Shown one piece after another: positions 22,206-32,848 of a stretch of DNA of 64,000 bases. Below the pieces are notes generated by a model. That model saw only the letters and a list, made by a program, of their open reading frames with translations, did no database searches and had not been told where the DNA came from. The stretch is from contig NC_086374.1 in NCBI RefSeq assembly GCF_036588685.1, positions 74,894,457 to 74,958,456 of the forward strand, read 5' to 3'. The first letter of the stretch is position 1. Each line of letters starts with the position of its first letter. This DNA is from Mytilus trossulus. Its lineage: Eukaryota; Mollusca; Bivalvia; Mytilida; Mytilidae. A program made the translations under genes and the position numbers.

Positions 22206-24060
22206 TGCCTCCCCATGACGCTAACGTTATAGTTGCTTAAGAGCAATAAAAACACATCTATTTCCATAGCATGTTTATTTCAAAGAGCCAGATAACATCA
22301 CATGACAAATATGCATCATCATCATACAAAGGGACACAACTCTCACGACTAAAATACAAAACACATACGACCATTCAATACAGATATATAACACGGGGGT
22401 GGGAACACCAAATTATTTTGGACGTTCAATGCATTATTTATTCTATATAAGTCATATAATACCACTTAAAATATTTTATTTCCCCCATTTTTTCGCTATA
22501 ATTATGAAAATAATATAACCAGTTTTATTTGCTAATTGAAAATTAAGCGGAATAAAATAATTTAAGACAGCAGAGAAGATAATTCTGTTTAATTGGTTAT
22601 TACTAACCGACTTAATAAAAGAGTGAGCTATTATTACTGTAAATGTATAATGTCTCTAGTCTGGTCAAAGGGTCAGAGTGTCCTACTTGATTAAACGATA
22701 AATTGTTGAAATTAGATAACTTGTTTTCACGTGCAGAGAAATTTCTTTTATGTCCAATGCATGACCGGATATCATCTTTCTTATTGGTCAATGGCATTGC
22801 GGGTCAGCACGAGTTCACGTGTAAGTGCATTGTGGTCACTTCCTTTTATCATCAGTATTTGATGTGTTAACTTGTGATTCTTATCAAACAATTTGTTCAA
22901 AATTATATGTGGATTAATTTTGGACTGGAGTGATTTCATTTTAGCTATTTCAGGTAAAATCGAACTATACTTTTATATTCTATGCTTACATTTTGAACAA
23001 ACGTAGAGTTATTTTTTTTTAACCATCCTTTCATTCGGATAAAACTCACTATTTAGATTTATGCCAAACATGAGCAGTTGGTCAAATTCATTTCTTTGTC
23101 AAAGAGATATTGGGTCAATTTGATTTTCATGTGGGTGGTTACACTATGCGTTTGCGATCAAAATGTAATTATTTATCATTTATCTGATGATTAACCTGAT
23201 TGTAATTTTACAAGTTACTGCATCCTTTACAGCATCATAATATTTGCAGAACGAATGGAGACATAAAAGTCACACCTAGTAGGCAGGTTGCATGCAGTCT
23301 GGTCTTGAAAAAAGTATTCAATATATATAAGTCCGGCAAAACAGACATTCCAGTCAGACATGCAAAGCCCGGCCACAAAAAAATACGCCCGTTTTTATTC
23401 ATCATGTTCATTTCATGCTAAATATTTTTGTTGGAAATTTTAGTTTTTAATAGCAAAAAAGTGGACAAGACTATTGTTTTCAATCCAGATACGGCCAAAA
23501 CTTTTGTTTAAGGCAAGAATCAGAGAGTCATTTTTTTTTCTCTCAAATATCTCAGACTGCCTCCTCAAATCAAATGGTTCGTACCTGAGATTTGAAATCT
23601 TTCTAGAGCTTATACTGACTGGGGATCATTATTCAATTTGTTAAACATGTTTTCGTAGGTAAATAATATTGTGGAACTTTTTTTTCATGAGAGTGTAATA
23701 GTCTAAAGAGTATTTACCATTACTTTCTGTTTAGTGGAATAATGAAATAGAAGTCAATACGTTCTTGTTCAATCCTGTGTCGCTTTGAAGGTTTCCTGAT
23801 TGTCATGACAGCCTCAGCCTAAGCAATGTGTATTACTGTAATTTGAATTTCAAAATGACCGAGTGCCGTTTTTTCAACGCACTGGTCAACTCCACCATAG
23901 CAAATCACATGACTTTGACAATCAGTAAATACCGGCCAGCGAAAAATGTCTTTATAAGTAAAGAATTGTCGTATAAAAATTAAATACTCGGGAAATGGCA
24001 AAGTTCACGAAGTCTAGTCTGATTAATCATTTTACAAAAAAAAAAAAAGTCCGAGCAAAA

Positions 24061-24117
24061 TGGGGGGGGGGGGGGGGGGGCGTACGCCCTCTACGCCCCC
24101 CTCTGAATCCGCCACTG
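24061..24117 (+). mobile_element. Right end of a CAGTGGCGGATCC-type MITE
   Basis: A run of G is followed by CGTACGCCC, CTACGCCCCCC and GAATCCGCCACTG, the mirrored terminus of the MITE family seen intact at 24503-24663. Confidence 0.55.
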
Positions 24118-24502
24118 AAAATCCTTCAACAGTCTTCCTATTTTTATATTGTAAATAAAGATGTCTGTGAAATATTTGAATTTCTATTTTATTTTGGTAC
24201 TGGCTATGGTTACATTGAAATGTAAAAGTCGTAAAAAAGTTATTGTTACAATGAAGTTTAGGCTATATCGCCGGAATGCAGACATATGGTTGACTAAGGA
24301 ACTACATAGAATACTTACGAGTGTAACAATGATATTTATGTCTACGGTTACATTGTTTTATTGTTACGTAAATGCACTCAAATGAAAAATTATTTTTTAC
24401 AATATTTTATACATTATTTTAATTTTTATTTTAATTGTCAGTGTACACACAACCAGTATGTTGTTTCAGTCCGATGCATTTTTGGCCCGGTGTAACCACT
24501 CT

Positions 24503-24663
24503 CAGTGGCGGATCCAGAAATTTACATAAGTGGGGGGCCACTGACTGACCTAAGAGGGGGCCGGCTCCAGTCACGCTTCAATGATTCTCCTATATAAGCA
24601 ACCAATTTTTTTCCAAAAAGGGGGGGGGGCGGGTCTCCAGCCCCCCCCCTAAATCCACCTCTG
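24503..24663 (+). mobile_element. CAGTGGCGGATCCAG MITE, 161 bp
   Basis: TIRs CAGTGGCGGATCCAG and its diverged mirror AAATCCACCTCTG. The flanking 5-bp duplication is ACTCT on both sides. It shares 'gggccggctccagtcacgct' and 'tatataagcaaccaattttt' with 41280-41406 and 46089-46263 in opposite orientation. Confidence 0.75.
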
Positions 24664-24730
24664 ACTCTAGGCAGCCCTCACAAACGAGTAATTGGGGTGG
24701 ATGGGTTGGGTGGCTCAGTGTTGTATTAAT

Positions 24731-24905
24731 ATATAAGAAGATGTGGTATAACTGCCAATGAGAAAAGTCTCCTGTTCATATAAGTCGTAATTTGTAGAAG
24801 TAAACCATTATAGGTCAAAGTACGGTCTTCAACACCGTGCCGGCATGAGCTCTCACCGAACATCAAGGTGTAAAGGGCCCCAAAAGTGACTAGTGTAAAA
24901 CCATA
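24731..24905 (+). repeat. SINE-like repeat (GATGTGG...GCCAATGAGA family)
   Basis: The head 'aagaagatgtggtataactg' plus ccaatgagaaaag is followed by 'cattataggtcaaagtacgg', 'tctcaccgaacatcaagg' and 'aaagggccccaaaa'. It is colinear with the antisense copy at 60848-61160. Confidence 0.75.
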
Positions 24906-26344
24906 ACTTGAAAACCAACTACAGAATACCAAACTCCTGACCTAAGACAATAACCTCTTTTGTATTGTTACAATCTCAAAAACGTGTCCGATAATTTAAG
25001 AATGTGTCCGGTTAAAAACGCCAGAATATTTCAAAACTCATATACCCCCAATGATACTCTGTAAAGTAAAAACGCAATTCAATATTAATGGTGTGGGATA
25101 CGATAGAACCCGTATTGTTCGGTTGGATTATAAATGATTAGAAAAAAAAGTCGAAGCAGGTGCCAAAAAAAAATCTGGAGGAAAGGTTTAGTAATCCGTA
25201 CAGACAAATATCCAAGGTATGCTACACTGTGCACGCTTTCTTCTGCTGACAGACACAGACTATAGGTCTGGTTTTTAAAAAAAATGCACAATAAAAAGTT
25301 ATTTTTATTTGAAGCGCTTTAATTTATGATTTTCTTTATCAATATGATTATTATTATTATAAAGTTCAGACAGAGGTACTTCACAATTTAGAAAACTAAT
25401 ACATCATGTACATTTTATATTGTATTTTATTCCCGGTACTTGACCACGTTAACGGTATGTCATTGATAAACATTAGTTTGTTCAGCATAGGTAATTCATA
25501 ACAAGCATAACTGCAGGCTAAGTTTACAACACATAATTAACTATTGATTACTTAATGTCCAGTGGCAAATATGTCATGCGTATTTAGAAAAAAAAACCAT
25601 TAACATTGCATTTAATAAGTTTTGTAAAGTTTAAATCATCGTTTATAAATAGTAAGTAAATTCTATTGTTTTAATATTATCCGGTGATGCCTATAAATGT
25701 CTTTTTAGAAAATGTATGTCTATGAGGGTACTGCTCGACCGGCGTCCCGCAGAAGTGGTTTCGCCAGTGCAATTTGACATGTTTATCAAATCATTGACGT
25801 CACATTGACGCGTTTTTGAGGAATCGGACACGTGTCTGTGTGCTACCATAGATAGATGTATAACATATCTGGCTAGGTGCTACATATATGACTATGTACG
25901 ATAAATTTTCAATTAAATTAAATTTCCACTTCAATCTATTAAACATTAATGTACTTTTGTATAAAGTAGTTAGTATATATTTTAATGTCTTTCGTCGTTG
26001 TTTCACGGATCTTATTATAAAGAACACATAAATAGACCGATGGTTAAAGCTACACGTGTATGAAATACTTGCCACTGGCAAACACCAATACTTTGATGAT
26101 GATGAATTAAATTATCATATTTTCCTTTTTTTTTTTTTATTTAGAAACAAATTTCAACTTTGATTGATTATAATATTATATATACATGTAGTATCAGAAG
26201 TCCAGTCCATTAGTGATTACTGGACTTATGGTAGTATATAAAGTAATAAGTAAATTTTGATGTCATACCATTCCCATCCATAATTGGGCATTCTTTTTAT
26301 TTTTACATAACACAGAAATGAGGAAAGTTTTAACATAAGATAAT

Positions 26345-26450
26345 GTATTGTAGCCTAGACCTGTTGGTGACCTTCTGCTGTTGTTTTTTATTTGGTCGGG
26401 TTGTTGTCTCTTTGACACATTCCCAATATCCATTCTCAATTTTATTATTT
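26345..26450 (+). repeat. Dispersed repeat with TTGTTGTCTCTTTGACACATTC
   Basis: The sequence 'gttggtgaccttctgctgtt' followed by 'tgtctctttgacacattc' and 'ccattctcaattttatt' recurs at 41405-41475, in part at 40045-40105, and inverted at 58835-58885. Confidence 0.65.
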
Positions 26451-26551
26451 ATAAATTCATTACATTTTTTTTCTTCAGAATGATTAACAGCAATGGAGAC
26501 AGCAGCAGACATGGGAATGTTCGATGTGAAAATTGAAGACCTATAAACAAA

Positions 26552-26719
26552 ATGATGTATCTAGACAATATAGCACTGATCAGAAAAAAAAAACCAACAT
26601 TTGATCATGAACCATTGAATCCTGAGTTTCGTACAAGTACCAAAACATTAAAGGTGGATGCTTATAATGAGCTCATATTAGAACTAAAGTGTCCTCTTGG
26701 ATTACCACTGTACATGTAA
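26552..26719 (+). CDS. 55-codon open frame, possible exon, function unknown
   Basis: From ATG at 26552 the frame reads through K-P-T-F-D-H-E-P-L-N-P-E-F-R-T and L-K-V-D-A-Y-N-E-L-I-L-E-L-K-C-P to a TAA at 26717. The composition is balanced and unlike the AT-rich noise around it. GTAAAA near the end could be a splice donor and cactgatcag (26575-26584) an acceptor. It does not match a domain I know. It lies within the 12.4-kb element, about 4.5 kb downstream of the candidate divergent promoter. Confidence 0.3.
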   Translation: MMYLDNIALIRKKKPTFDHEPLNPEFRTSTKTLKVDAYNELILELKCPLGLPLYM

Positions 26720-26934
26720 AAAGACACATTATATCCGGGACTGAATTGAGGAAAACAGCCAGGAAACTGACATTCAACAAAGCATTCCAAAGAAAAGATG
26801 GCATAGGGGGAGAACAATGAAACATGATACATGCAAAATTAATTGTTTCTTTGATTGTTTTATTTATGAGCTTTAAAGGGTCATAAAATAACCAAGGGGC
26901 TTAAAAATGACAGAGATTTTTGCCACAAACTTCA

Positions 26935-26980
26935 CATAGATATAGGAAGATGTGGTGTGAGTGCCAATGAGACAACTTGG
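26935..26980 (+). repeat. SINE head fragment
   Basis: 'atataggaagatgtggtgtg' followed by agtgccaatgagacaactt: only the first ~45 bp of the SINE-like family. Confidence 0.7.
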
Positions 26981-27282
26981 TATGACATTGAATTTTTTAT
27001 TATATATTAACAAATGGTTATGATAAATAAAAGAAATTCCAGTTATGATTAAAAATAAGGTAATCGAGAGATTGTTTTGTGTTGATTATAATGCATTGCC
27101 TAACATAGTAACATATTACTGCATTAATTACAACATATTTTAAGCAATAGCAAAATACCAAAAAATGAACAGTATTGAAGATTCTAATCTTGTTTGATAT
27201 ATATATAAATTATGCGCTATTATACAATTGATACTGTAAAATATCAGCCTCGAACCACAGTGTGAATCTTCCTGATGTCGAG

Positions 27283-27611
27283 TGCGTATTTTTTTTATAA
27301 ACACTGAAAGACAGTCACAATCAAAATCAAGAAGTAAGCAAAGAATCACAAAACGAAAGGGCATTTACAACAACACATTGAAAATTACATATATAAAAAC
27401 AACACGAACTCCATTAAAAACCGGGAGTGAATTCAGGTGCTCCTAATGCGTATTATTTTTTTAAACACTGAAAGACAGTCACAACCAAAATCAAGAAGTA
27501 AGCAAAGAATCACAAAACAAAAGGGCATTTACAACAACACTTTGAAAAATACATAAAAGACAACACGAACTCCATTAAAAACCGGGAGTGAATTCAGGTG
27601 CTCCTAATGGG
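27283..27611 (+). repeat. Tandem duplication, 164-bp unit x2
   Basis: 'acactgaaagacagtcacaa' occurs at 27301 and 27465, and the ~164 bp that follow are nearly identical, both ending 'gaattcaggtgctcctaatg'. The units differ at only a few positions, so the duplication is recent relative to the surroundings. Confidence 0.85.
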
Positions 27612-28029
27612 TAAAATCCGTTAAACTGCTTATCTTGCTTCATTTCTGTTGTTTTCTCCTTCGCTTCAATAGTATTTCGATAGACGAGAGTAAGCTTGAT
27701 AATTTTCCTTGGTCATGTTCACGTCGCTAACAAAAAAACTGCGCAGCAGGGTGATATAGTCTAAGAGAAAAACGTAACCAGCTAAAAAAAGGATAATAAT
27801 AATATTGTCACAGAATTATCAAACCTATATTTGGATACCAATTATACTGAGATGCACATAGTAAAAACTTCTCTAATGATAAACACTTAATCAGAGATAT
27901 CTACAAAAGATACAAAATATGCCACAAATTATTATATAGCATACTATACTTACCGAGTTTAAAAGTTTTCAGTTCCAAATATTTTTTGAAACAATACACA
28001 TTCAAGTTAAAAAGATTAACAACACCAAA

Positions 28030-28454
28030 TCTACTGAAACAGTACTGAAAATAACAATACCGAAATAGTACTGTCAACATCAGTACTGAAACAGTACTGA
28101 CAAAATCAGTACTGAAACAGTACTGACAAAATCAGTACTGAAACAGTACTGTCAAAATCAGTACTGAAACAGTACTGACAAAATCAGTACTGAAACAGTA
28201 CTGTCAAAATCAGTACTGAAACAGTACTGTCAAAATCAGTACTAAAACAGTACTGTCAAAATCAGTACTGAAACAGTACTGTCAAAATCAGTACTAAAAC
28301 AGTACTGTCAAAATCAGTACTGAAACAGTACTGACAAAATCAGTACTGATTTCATTGAAAGTATAACATTATAAGTTTTCAGTCTTTCCTAACAGTACTG
28401 ATATGCACGAGGGTAGAAATGTACCAAAAAAGTATAGGTAAATTATTGGTAGTG
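28030..28454 (-). repeat. Right TIR of the 12.4-kb element with CAGTACTG array
   Basis: Mirror image of 16034-16510. The last ~180 bp are identical in reverse complement. Further inside, the arrays differ in unit order and number, as expected from tandem-repeat slippage. Confidence 0.9.
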
Positions 28455-28459
28455 TAGTA
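28455..28459. repeat. Target-site duplication TAGTA, right copy
   Basis: TAGTA directly follows ...GGTAGTG, the reverse complement of CACTACC, and is followed by the LINE B sequence caaaaatcgcg. Confidence 0.88.
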
Positions 28460-28640
28460 CAAAAATCGCGTTCAGCAGCAAAAGTTTCTAATTTTGATTT
28501 TTTAAAAGACCATAGCCAATGTTCCTGTATAGCTAGAATATCTAGGTATACGGCGTTTGTTGTGAAGTTCTCAACATTGAAGGATGAAATAACGGTTGCC
28601 TTACCATTGATGTTGGTATTTGCTGTCTCTCAAAGTGATT
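28455..28640 (-). pseudogene. LINE B AP-endonuclease, N-terminal part
   Basis: Read downward: I-N-G-K-A-T-V-I-S-S-F-N-V-E-N-F, then L-D-I-L-A-I-Q-E-H-W-L-W (the catalytic Glu-bearing Q-E-H-W-L motif typical of this endonuclease), then T-F-A-A-E-R-D-F-C-T. It stops at the TIR element and continues in frame at 16028. One in-frame TGA lies just upstream of I-N-G-K. Confidence 0.88.
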
Positions 28641-28759
28641 GGCCGGTATGTTCAGATTGTGACTGTGAGGATAGACTGGTATCCTTGGCTCGGTAATGTT
28701 TGTTGCATTGGCCATTGTGGTTGAAGACTGTTTACAACATGCTGTTGTTGTTTATGGGG

Positions 28760-29819
28760 TTATCTCCTGTGCCTGGGAGGCCTTTTTTTCTTCACAGTCT
28801 TTTCTAAAAAAGATGTATCTGATTTTGAGGTATTGTCCTGTTCAGAAATGTTACATGAAGTATTTATCAAGTTGGTATCTACTGAAACCCTACTAGTCAC
28901 CGGGTTTTGTGAGACGGTGGCCCTGAGTACCCGAACAACACGCTGTCGCCTGTACATTATATACTGGGATATCGGACCCTTCTTGAGACAGTGCATGACG
29001 ATTATTAGAGCCATAATTGTTATTATTTATAACTATACTTTTATCACTATTTAGAAATTGTCCTACTTTGCTTTCTAACAGATTAAACCTGTGTTCAAGA
29101 ATTTTGAGCTCACTATTAGAGTTATTGTTAGTGTTAATTTGAGAATTACACTCACTGTTAACATCCTGCACATTTTTAGCACGTTCACTTAATATAAGAG
29201 ACTGTTCTAATTCTTCAATTTTTTTTCCCAAAGTATATATATACGATTGTGCTGCAGCTAATTTCATACTTGTATCATTTAATGTTCGTTCTTTTACTTT
29301 GAGAGCTGATTCTTTAGCTTTTAATTGTTTTTCCTTATCAGGTAAATTGTCCAAAATTTTGGTATCACTATAGCAAATGTCAGTATTTATAGCTACATCT
29401 ATACATTTTCTATTAATATTTATACGTCTTGGTAAGTTTCCAATAGACTTTGTAGTACTCACACTTTTACTCCTACTATTCTTTTTATCCCTAAGCTCCC
29501 TTGCATTTAAAACTTTCACTATGGACGGACAACTAATGTCATCGGTGCTATTAACGAACGGATTACACTCCTGAATTTCAGATCTATCAATATTGTCTAT
29601 AGTTAACAAATCCCTACAGCTTGTACAAGTGTAATAATTATTTCCAGATTTAAGGCCCTTTCTATCTGAGGGTGATATGTTTTCACAAGCATAATGAGAC
29701 CAGGCATTGCACCTATCACACAAAACTGCGTTATCTGCACAATGTTTATCGCAAATCAGACAAATTTCAATTTCATTTATACTTAAGTTCATATCTATAG
29801 ACCGACCTCCTTCCTGCAT
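28760..29819 (-). pseudogene. LINE B ORF1: PHD finger plus coiled coil
   Basis: The main frame runs 29819-28893. A PHD-type zinc finger is at residues 20-68: C20-x2-C23, C34-x2-C37, H42-x2-C45, C65-x2-C68. A basic R-R-I-N-I-N-R stretch follows, then a Lys/Glu/Leu-rich coiled coil at about residues 155-215. Near 28990 the frame slips and the natural C-terminus appears to continue in the frame ending at 28760 (R-Q-R-V-V-R-V ... K-K-K-R-P-P-R-H-R-R). Such ORF1 proteins bind the element's RNA; PHD fingers in ORF1 are known from CR1-like LINEs. It overlaps the upstream ORF by 25 bp in another frame, and the start is probably the second Met (residue 10). Confidence 0.82.
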
Positions 29820-30469
29820 GGGAGACTAATAGTGTCACAACTAATATTTGATGCTGCATCAGTGTTACTCACTAAGTTAGAAGAGTAAGTCACACTTTTT
29901 GAATCTTGTGCACTTTTGTCAGTTTCTAAAAGTTCACAAATTTTGTCTCTCATTATCTTGTTCATATTACTAAAATCCCCTATCTTGTCAAGCTCACTAA
30001 AAATAAAATGTAACTGATCGGCATAGAAAGTTTGTAAATGTCCACCATTCACATTCACAACTGAAGTCGTCAAATATAAGTTTATTCTGTATAATTTGAT
30101 ACCACCCTTGAATGCCACCAGAGATTCCTCTGCCCTTGTTATACCATCTTTTGATAACTGTGTTACAAATTCAAATTTAATGTCTTGAAAAGGCACTGAG
30201 TTATAAATTGTTTGAGTAACTGCTCTAAATGCCTCAAATGCTGCAGTTGAAAAAGTCAATACTAGATCACAATTTTTCAGCGCTACCTGCAGATGTTCAC
30301 GGTCCGTAGCATCTAGCTTTTGATTCATTGCTTTCGTTTTATTAATGTTATAATTTACTGTTTTTTGTACAGTTGGACGGCTTGGCGTGAACGGCTTTCT
30401 GGTTTGTCGTCTACATGTCGAACGAATCATCATGACGGATGGCAAGTCAAAAAAGTTTAAATATCTCAT
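29795..30469 (-). CDS. Upstream ORF of LINE B, 224 codons, unknown function
   Basis: An intact open frame directly upstream of, and overlapping by 25 bp, the PHD-finger ORF on the same strand. The N-terminus is basic (R-R-Q-T-R-K-P) and the middle is a compact globular-looking region (L-V-L-T-F-S-T-A-A-F-E-A-F-R) with no motif I recognise. The tail is Ser/Asp-rich. Its position and overlap suggest it is part of LINE B, either the N-terminal half of ORF1 after a frameshift or a separate ORF0. It is the longest unbroken frame in LINE B. Confidence 0.6.
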   Translation of the reverse strand: MRYLNFFDLPSVMMIRSTCRRQTRKPFTPSRPTVQKTVNYNINKTKAMNQKLDATDREHLQVALKNCDLVLTFSTAAFEAFRAVTQTIYNSVPFQDIKFEFVTQLSKDGITRAEESLVAFKGGIKLYRINLYLTTSVVNVNGGHLQTFYADQLHFIFSELDKIGDFSNMNKIMRDKICELLETDKSAQDSKSVTYSSNLVSNTDAASNISCDTISLPCRKEVGL

Positions 30470-30480
30470 AAAATATTTAG

Positions 30481-31383
30481 AATAGTGCTGATAGTGAACT
30501 TTAATACAAGTTATTTAGTAAGATTTAGTTTCGTCACTTAGACTACAGTATCATTATTTGCAGTAAAAAAAAATAATGAATAAAATGGATAAAACAGCGT
30601 TTACCTAGGCTTTATCTCAGGCTCAGTGGATGTAAAGGATAAAATACAATAACAAAATGGGTTATGTATTAAAATCTAAAAATATGGACGAAACGGAAGT
30701 GTTAAAATACACAACACTTTTAATTAAAATGTACTGTAAAAGGTTAAAAAAAAAAATGGTGCAGTGCATATATACAAAAAGTTCTACCATTTGCTGTCAG
30801 GAAAGCTATCAGGGTCTGGCTCACAAGTAATATTTACAGTATCTTGGAGGATAAAATCAACATGGCCGACCACTGACCAGAACGAGACGGAATGATGTCC
30901 AAGAGTTTTTTGCAAAAACCTCGCTTGGTGGTGGATTAAAAATATATAAATCTAGTTAATAAAAGGATAAAACACCATTTGAACATAAGCGTTATTTTGT
31001 GTTACAGCTCGACAATATCATGAAAATCTTCAACCAAATCGGAGCTTCAAAATTTTCCGCCTTCCATTCCTGCACATGCGTAGATACATAGACTGTTGAA
31101 GTTCAAAGACTCTGAAATAGCGTCAGTCCTTACAGTCTTTTTCCATCGTCTGAGGTAAGCCGGGACGGAAAGTAACAGGACAAAAAATCACAGGACATAA
31201 AGTCACAAATAATTTGTTGATAACTATTTGAACTAAATATATAAGAGAAATATCTTGAAATATTTTGTTTTCTTTTTATTACAGATATATTCATTTTTAA
31301 GTTTAGGAAATTGTATATGATAACCCTTGAATTTTTTTTTTTAATTTTAAACATCAGTGCAAAAAAGGATATAATTTCTTGGC
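30481..31383 (-). other. Probable LINE B 5' untranslated region and unassigned flank
   Basis: No coding seen. The stretch next to the upstream ORF is likely LINE B leader, but without another copy its 5' end cannot be placed. A small open frame at 31130-31387 (minus) is Lys/Ile-rich and unconvincing. Confidence 0.4.
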
Positions 31384-31900
31384 ACAATAAACACAGGCAC
31401 TTGTCTCAAAAAAAATAATCTTATATATATATATACCTTCCCAGGTAGCACAAAAACATTTTATTGATATTTTTAAAATATATTGCAAAATGTCACCAAA
31501 ATATCATTCAAAAACATGTTTTTGACGTGATTTGTCTGGCTGTACTCATGTGAATAGCATATTTTCTGAAAATATTTGTTCTGAATGTTTAAAGAGCATT
31601 ATTTTTAAATATCTTGATTTTATATTGAAATAACATAATTTTGATATTATTCAGTGTCAATTGAAAATATCCAGACAACATCTTTCAAACATCTGGACAA
31701 AATATTCTTCTAATGTCTTAGACTAGGATATGTTTTATTGATGTCTTCCAAATGTTTTTTTTTAATATTAGACTGGCAACCTTATTCCTATTTGTATTAA
31801 AAGATGATGCATTGATTTAAATGATTATAAGGCAACTCATAACTTTAACTGATGAAATGTAATAGTTTAATTCAGTACTTTGTTAACTGTCAATTAGAGC

Positions 31901-31930
31901 GGCGTTTTGCATTTGCGCCGACTTCTGAGG
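31901..31930 (+). repeat. Fragment of a GCGCCGA-type TIR
   Basis: 'cggcgttttgcatttgcgcc' matches the left end of the element at 32124-32848; the rest is missing. Confidence 0.55.
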
Positions 31931-32123
31931 CCTGCTACTAATGATCCCGACAACAACGATAGTCGTGTCATATACCATCAGCTGACCATTGTGTAGATAA
32001 ATCAATTTAAATTTACGGCATATTAAGTTTAAGTAGGTCTGACAACCGAGAAATAAAAAAAAATAACGGAAATTTGGGACTGGGTGTCATTGTTCAAAAA
32101 AAGTTAGTTAAGTACCTTGTGTT

Positions 32124-32848
32124 CGGCGTTTTGCAGTTGCGCCGATTTTTGTTTTCATTTGCGCCGATTTTATTACAGGTAAATTACAGGTGAATAGATA
32201 TAAGAAGATGTGTTATGAGTGTCAATGAGAAAACTCTCCATCCAAGTCAAATAAATATTTTTCATTTATCATTATAGACCTCTTCCATTTGCCACTTGTA
32301 CAAATGTAATGAACTGTCAATCACAACATGTATATAACTGTTGTCCCCTGCTCACCACTGGGAGAGGTGGAAGAAGGCCTACCAGATACATCTCCAGACC
32401 TTTTTCCTTGTTGGCCGTATCCGTAGTTCTTTAGCATCTGTCTTTCTGACATCTGCCACATGGTTATGCTCGATCTGTGTTTTGACAATAGAATCCGTGG
32501 TAACTCTGGCTTTACACGATTTTATGGTACATTAGAAAGTTCTGATATGTAGTTATGTTTAAAAACACTGACCTTCCGATATGTATGGCTCTCGATGATT
32601 AAAGAATTGAATCCTCGGTTCGTTTCAGTGTGCAATATGTCCATCAAGTTACAACGAAGTTCCAAAACAATATGAATCAAAATTAACTTAAACATGGATG
32701 AAAAACAATTATAACCAGATTTTACCAATGGTATAGCACAGTACATGTACAAGTTTTAACTTACCTGTACATTTAATTAGGAGCAAATATAAAATCGGCG
32801 CAAATGAAAGAATGAGAATTTTCAAAATTGGCGCAAATGTCATACGCC
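32124..32848. mobile_element. Non-autonomous TIR element with 9-bp duplication (GGCGTWTG...GCGCCGATTTT ends)
   Basis: The left end is CGGCGTTTTG with TTGCGCCGATTTT twice. The right end is the mirror, GGCGTATGAC with TTGCGCCAATTTT and TTTGCGCCGATTTTAT. CCTTGTGTT flanks both sides (32115-32123 and 32849-32857). A 9-bp duplication is typical of Mutator-like elements; the assignment is inferred from that alone. A second left half is at 33541-33770 and a right end at 55516-55620. Confidence 0.72.

Larger units (their letters stand above)
16034..28454. mobile_element. 12.4-kb TIR element inserted in the LINE B endonuclease; unassigned superfamily
   Basis: The left end reads CACTACCAATAATTTACC. The right end is its reverse complement, and the two are identical for about 180 bp by eye, continuing into CAGTACTG arrays. 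A perfect 5-bp duplication TAGTA lies at 16029-16033 and 28455-28459. Deleting the element plus one TAGTA gives an unbroken endonuclease frame (E-R-D-F-C-T-I-K-C-T-D-E). No transposase, integrase or polymerase is recognisable in 12.4 kb, so it is probably non-autonomous or its gene is heavily spliced. Inside are dispersed SINE/MITE copies, a tandem duplication and candidate exons. CAC-starting ends with 5-bp duplications occur in Transib/RAG-like elements, but the remaining bases do not match their consensus. Confidence 0.88.
10111..30480 (-). mobile_element. LINE B: CR1-like non-LTR retrotransposon split by two nested insertions
   Basis: Reading on the minus strand, the pieces in order are: an unknown upstream ORF (30469-29795), PHD-finger ORF1 (29819-28760), endonuclease N-terminus (~28640-28455), endonuclease remainder and linker (16033-15019), and RT to its A-D-D motif (11100-10111). 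The intervening blocks are a 12.4-kb TIR element (16034-28454) and LINE A copy 2 (11101-15018). Without them the copy is about 4.1 kb. The frame is continuous across both junctions once one target duplication is removed, so all pieces derive from one element. A PHD finger in ORF1 is known for CR1-type LINEs. The 3' half of RT and the tail are missing. Confidence 0.88.

Noticed and set aside
22150..24117. One 2-kb element between two CAGTGGCGGATCC-type half ends
   Set aside because: The flanking five bases (TTACA and AAAAT) do not match, so independent fragments are more likely.
16034..28454. Maverick/Polinton identity for the giant element
   Set aside because: That group has 6-bp duplications, AG-starting ends and polymerase, integrase and capsid genes. 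None is present here.
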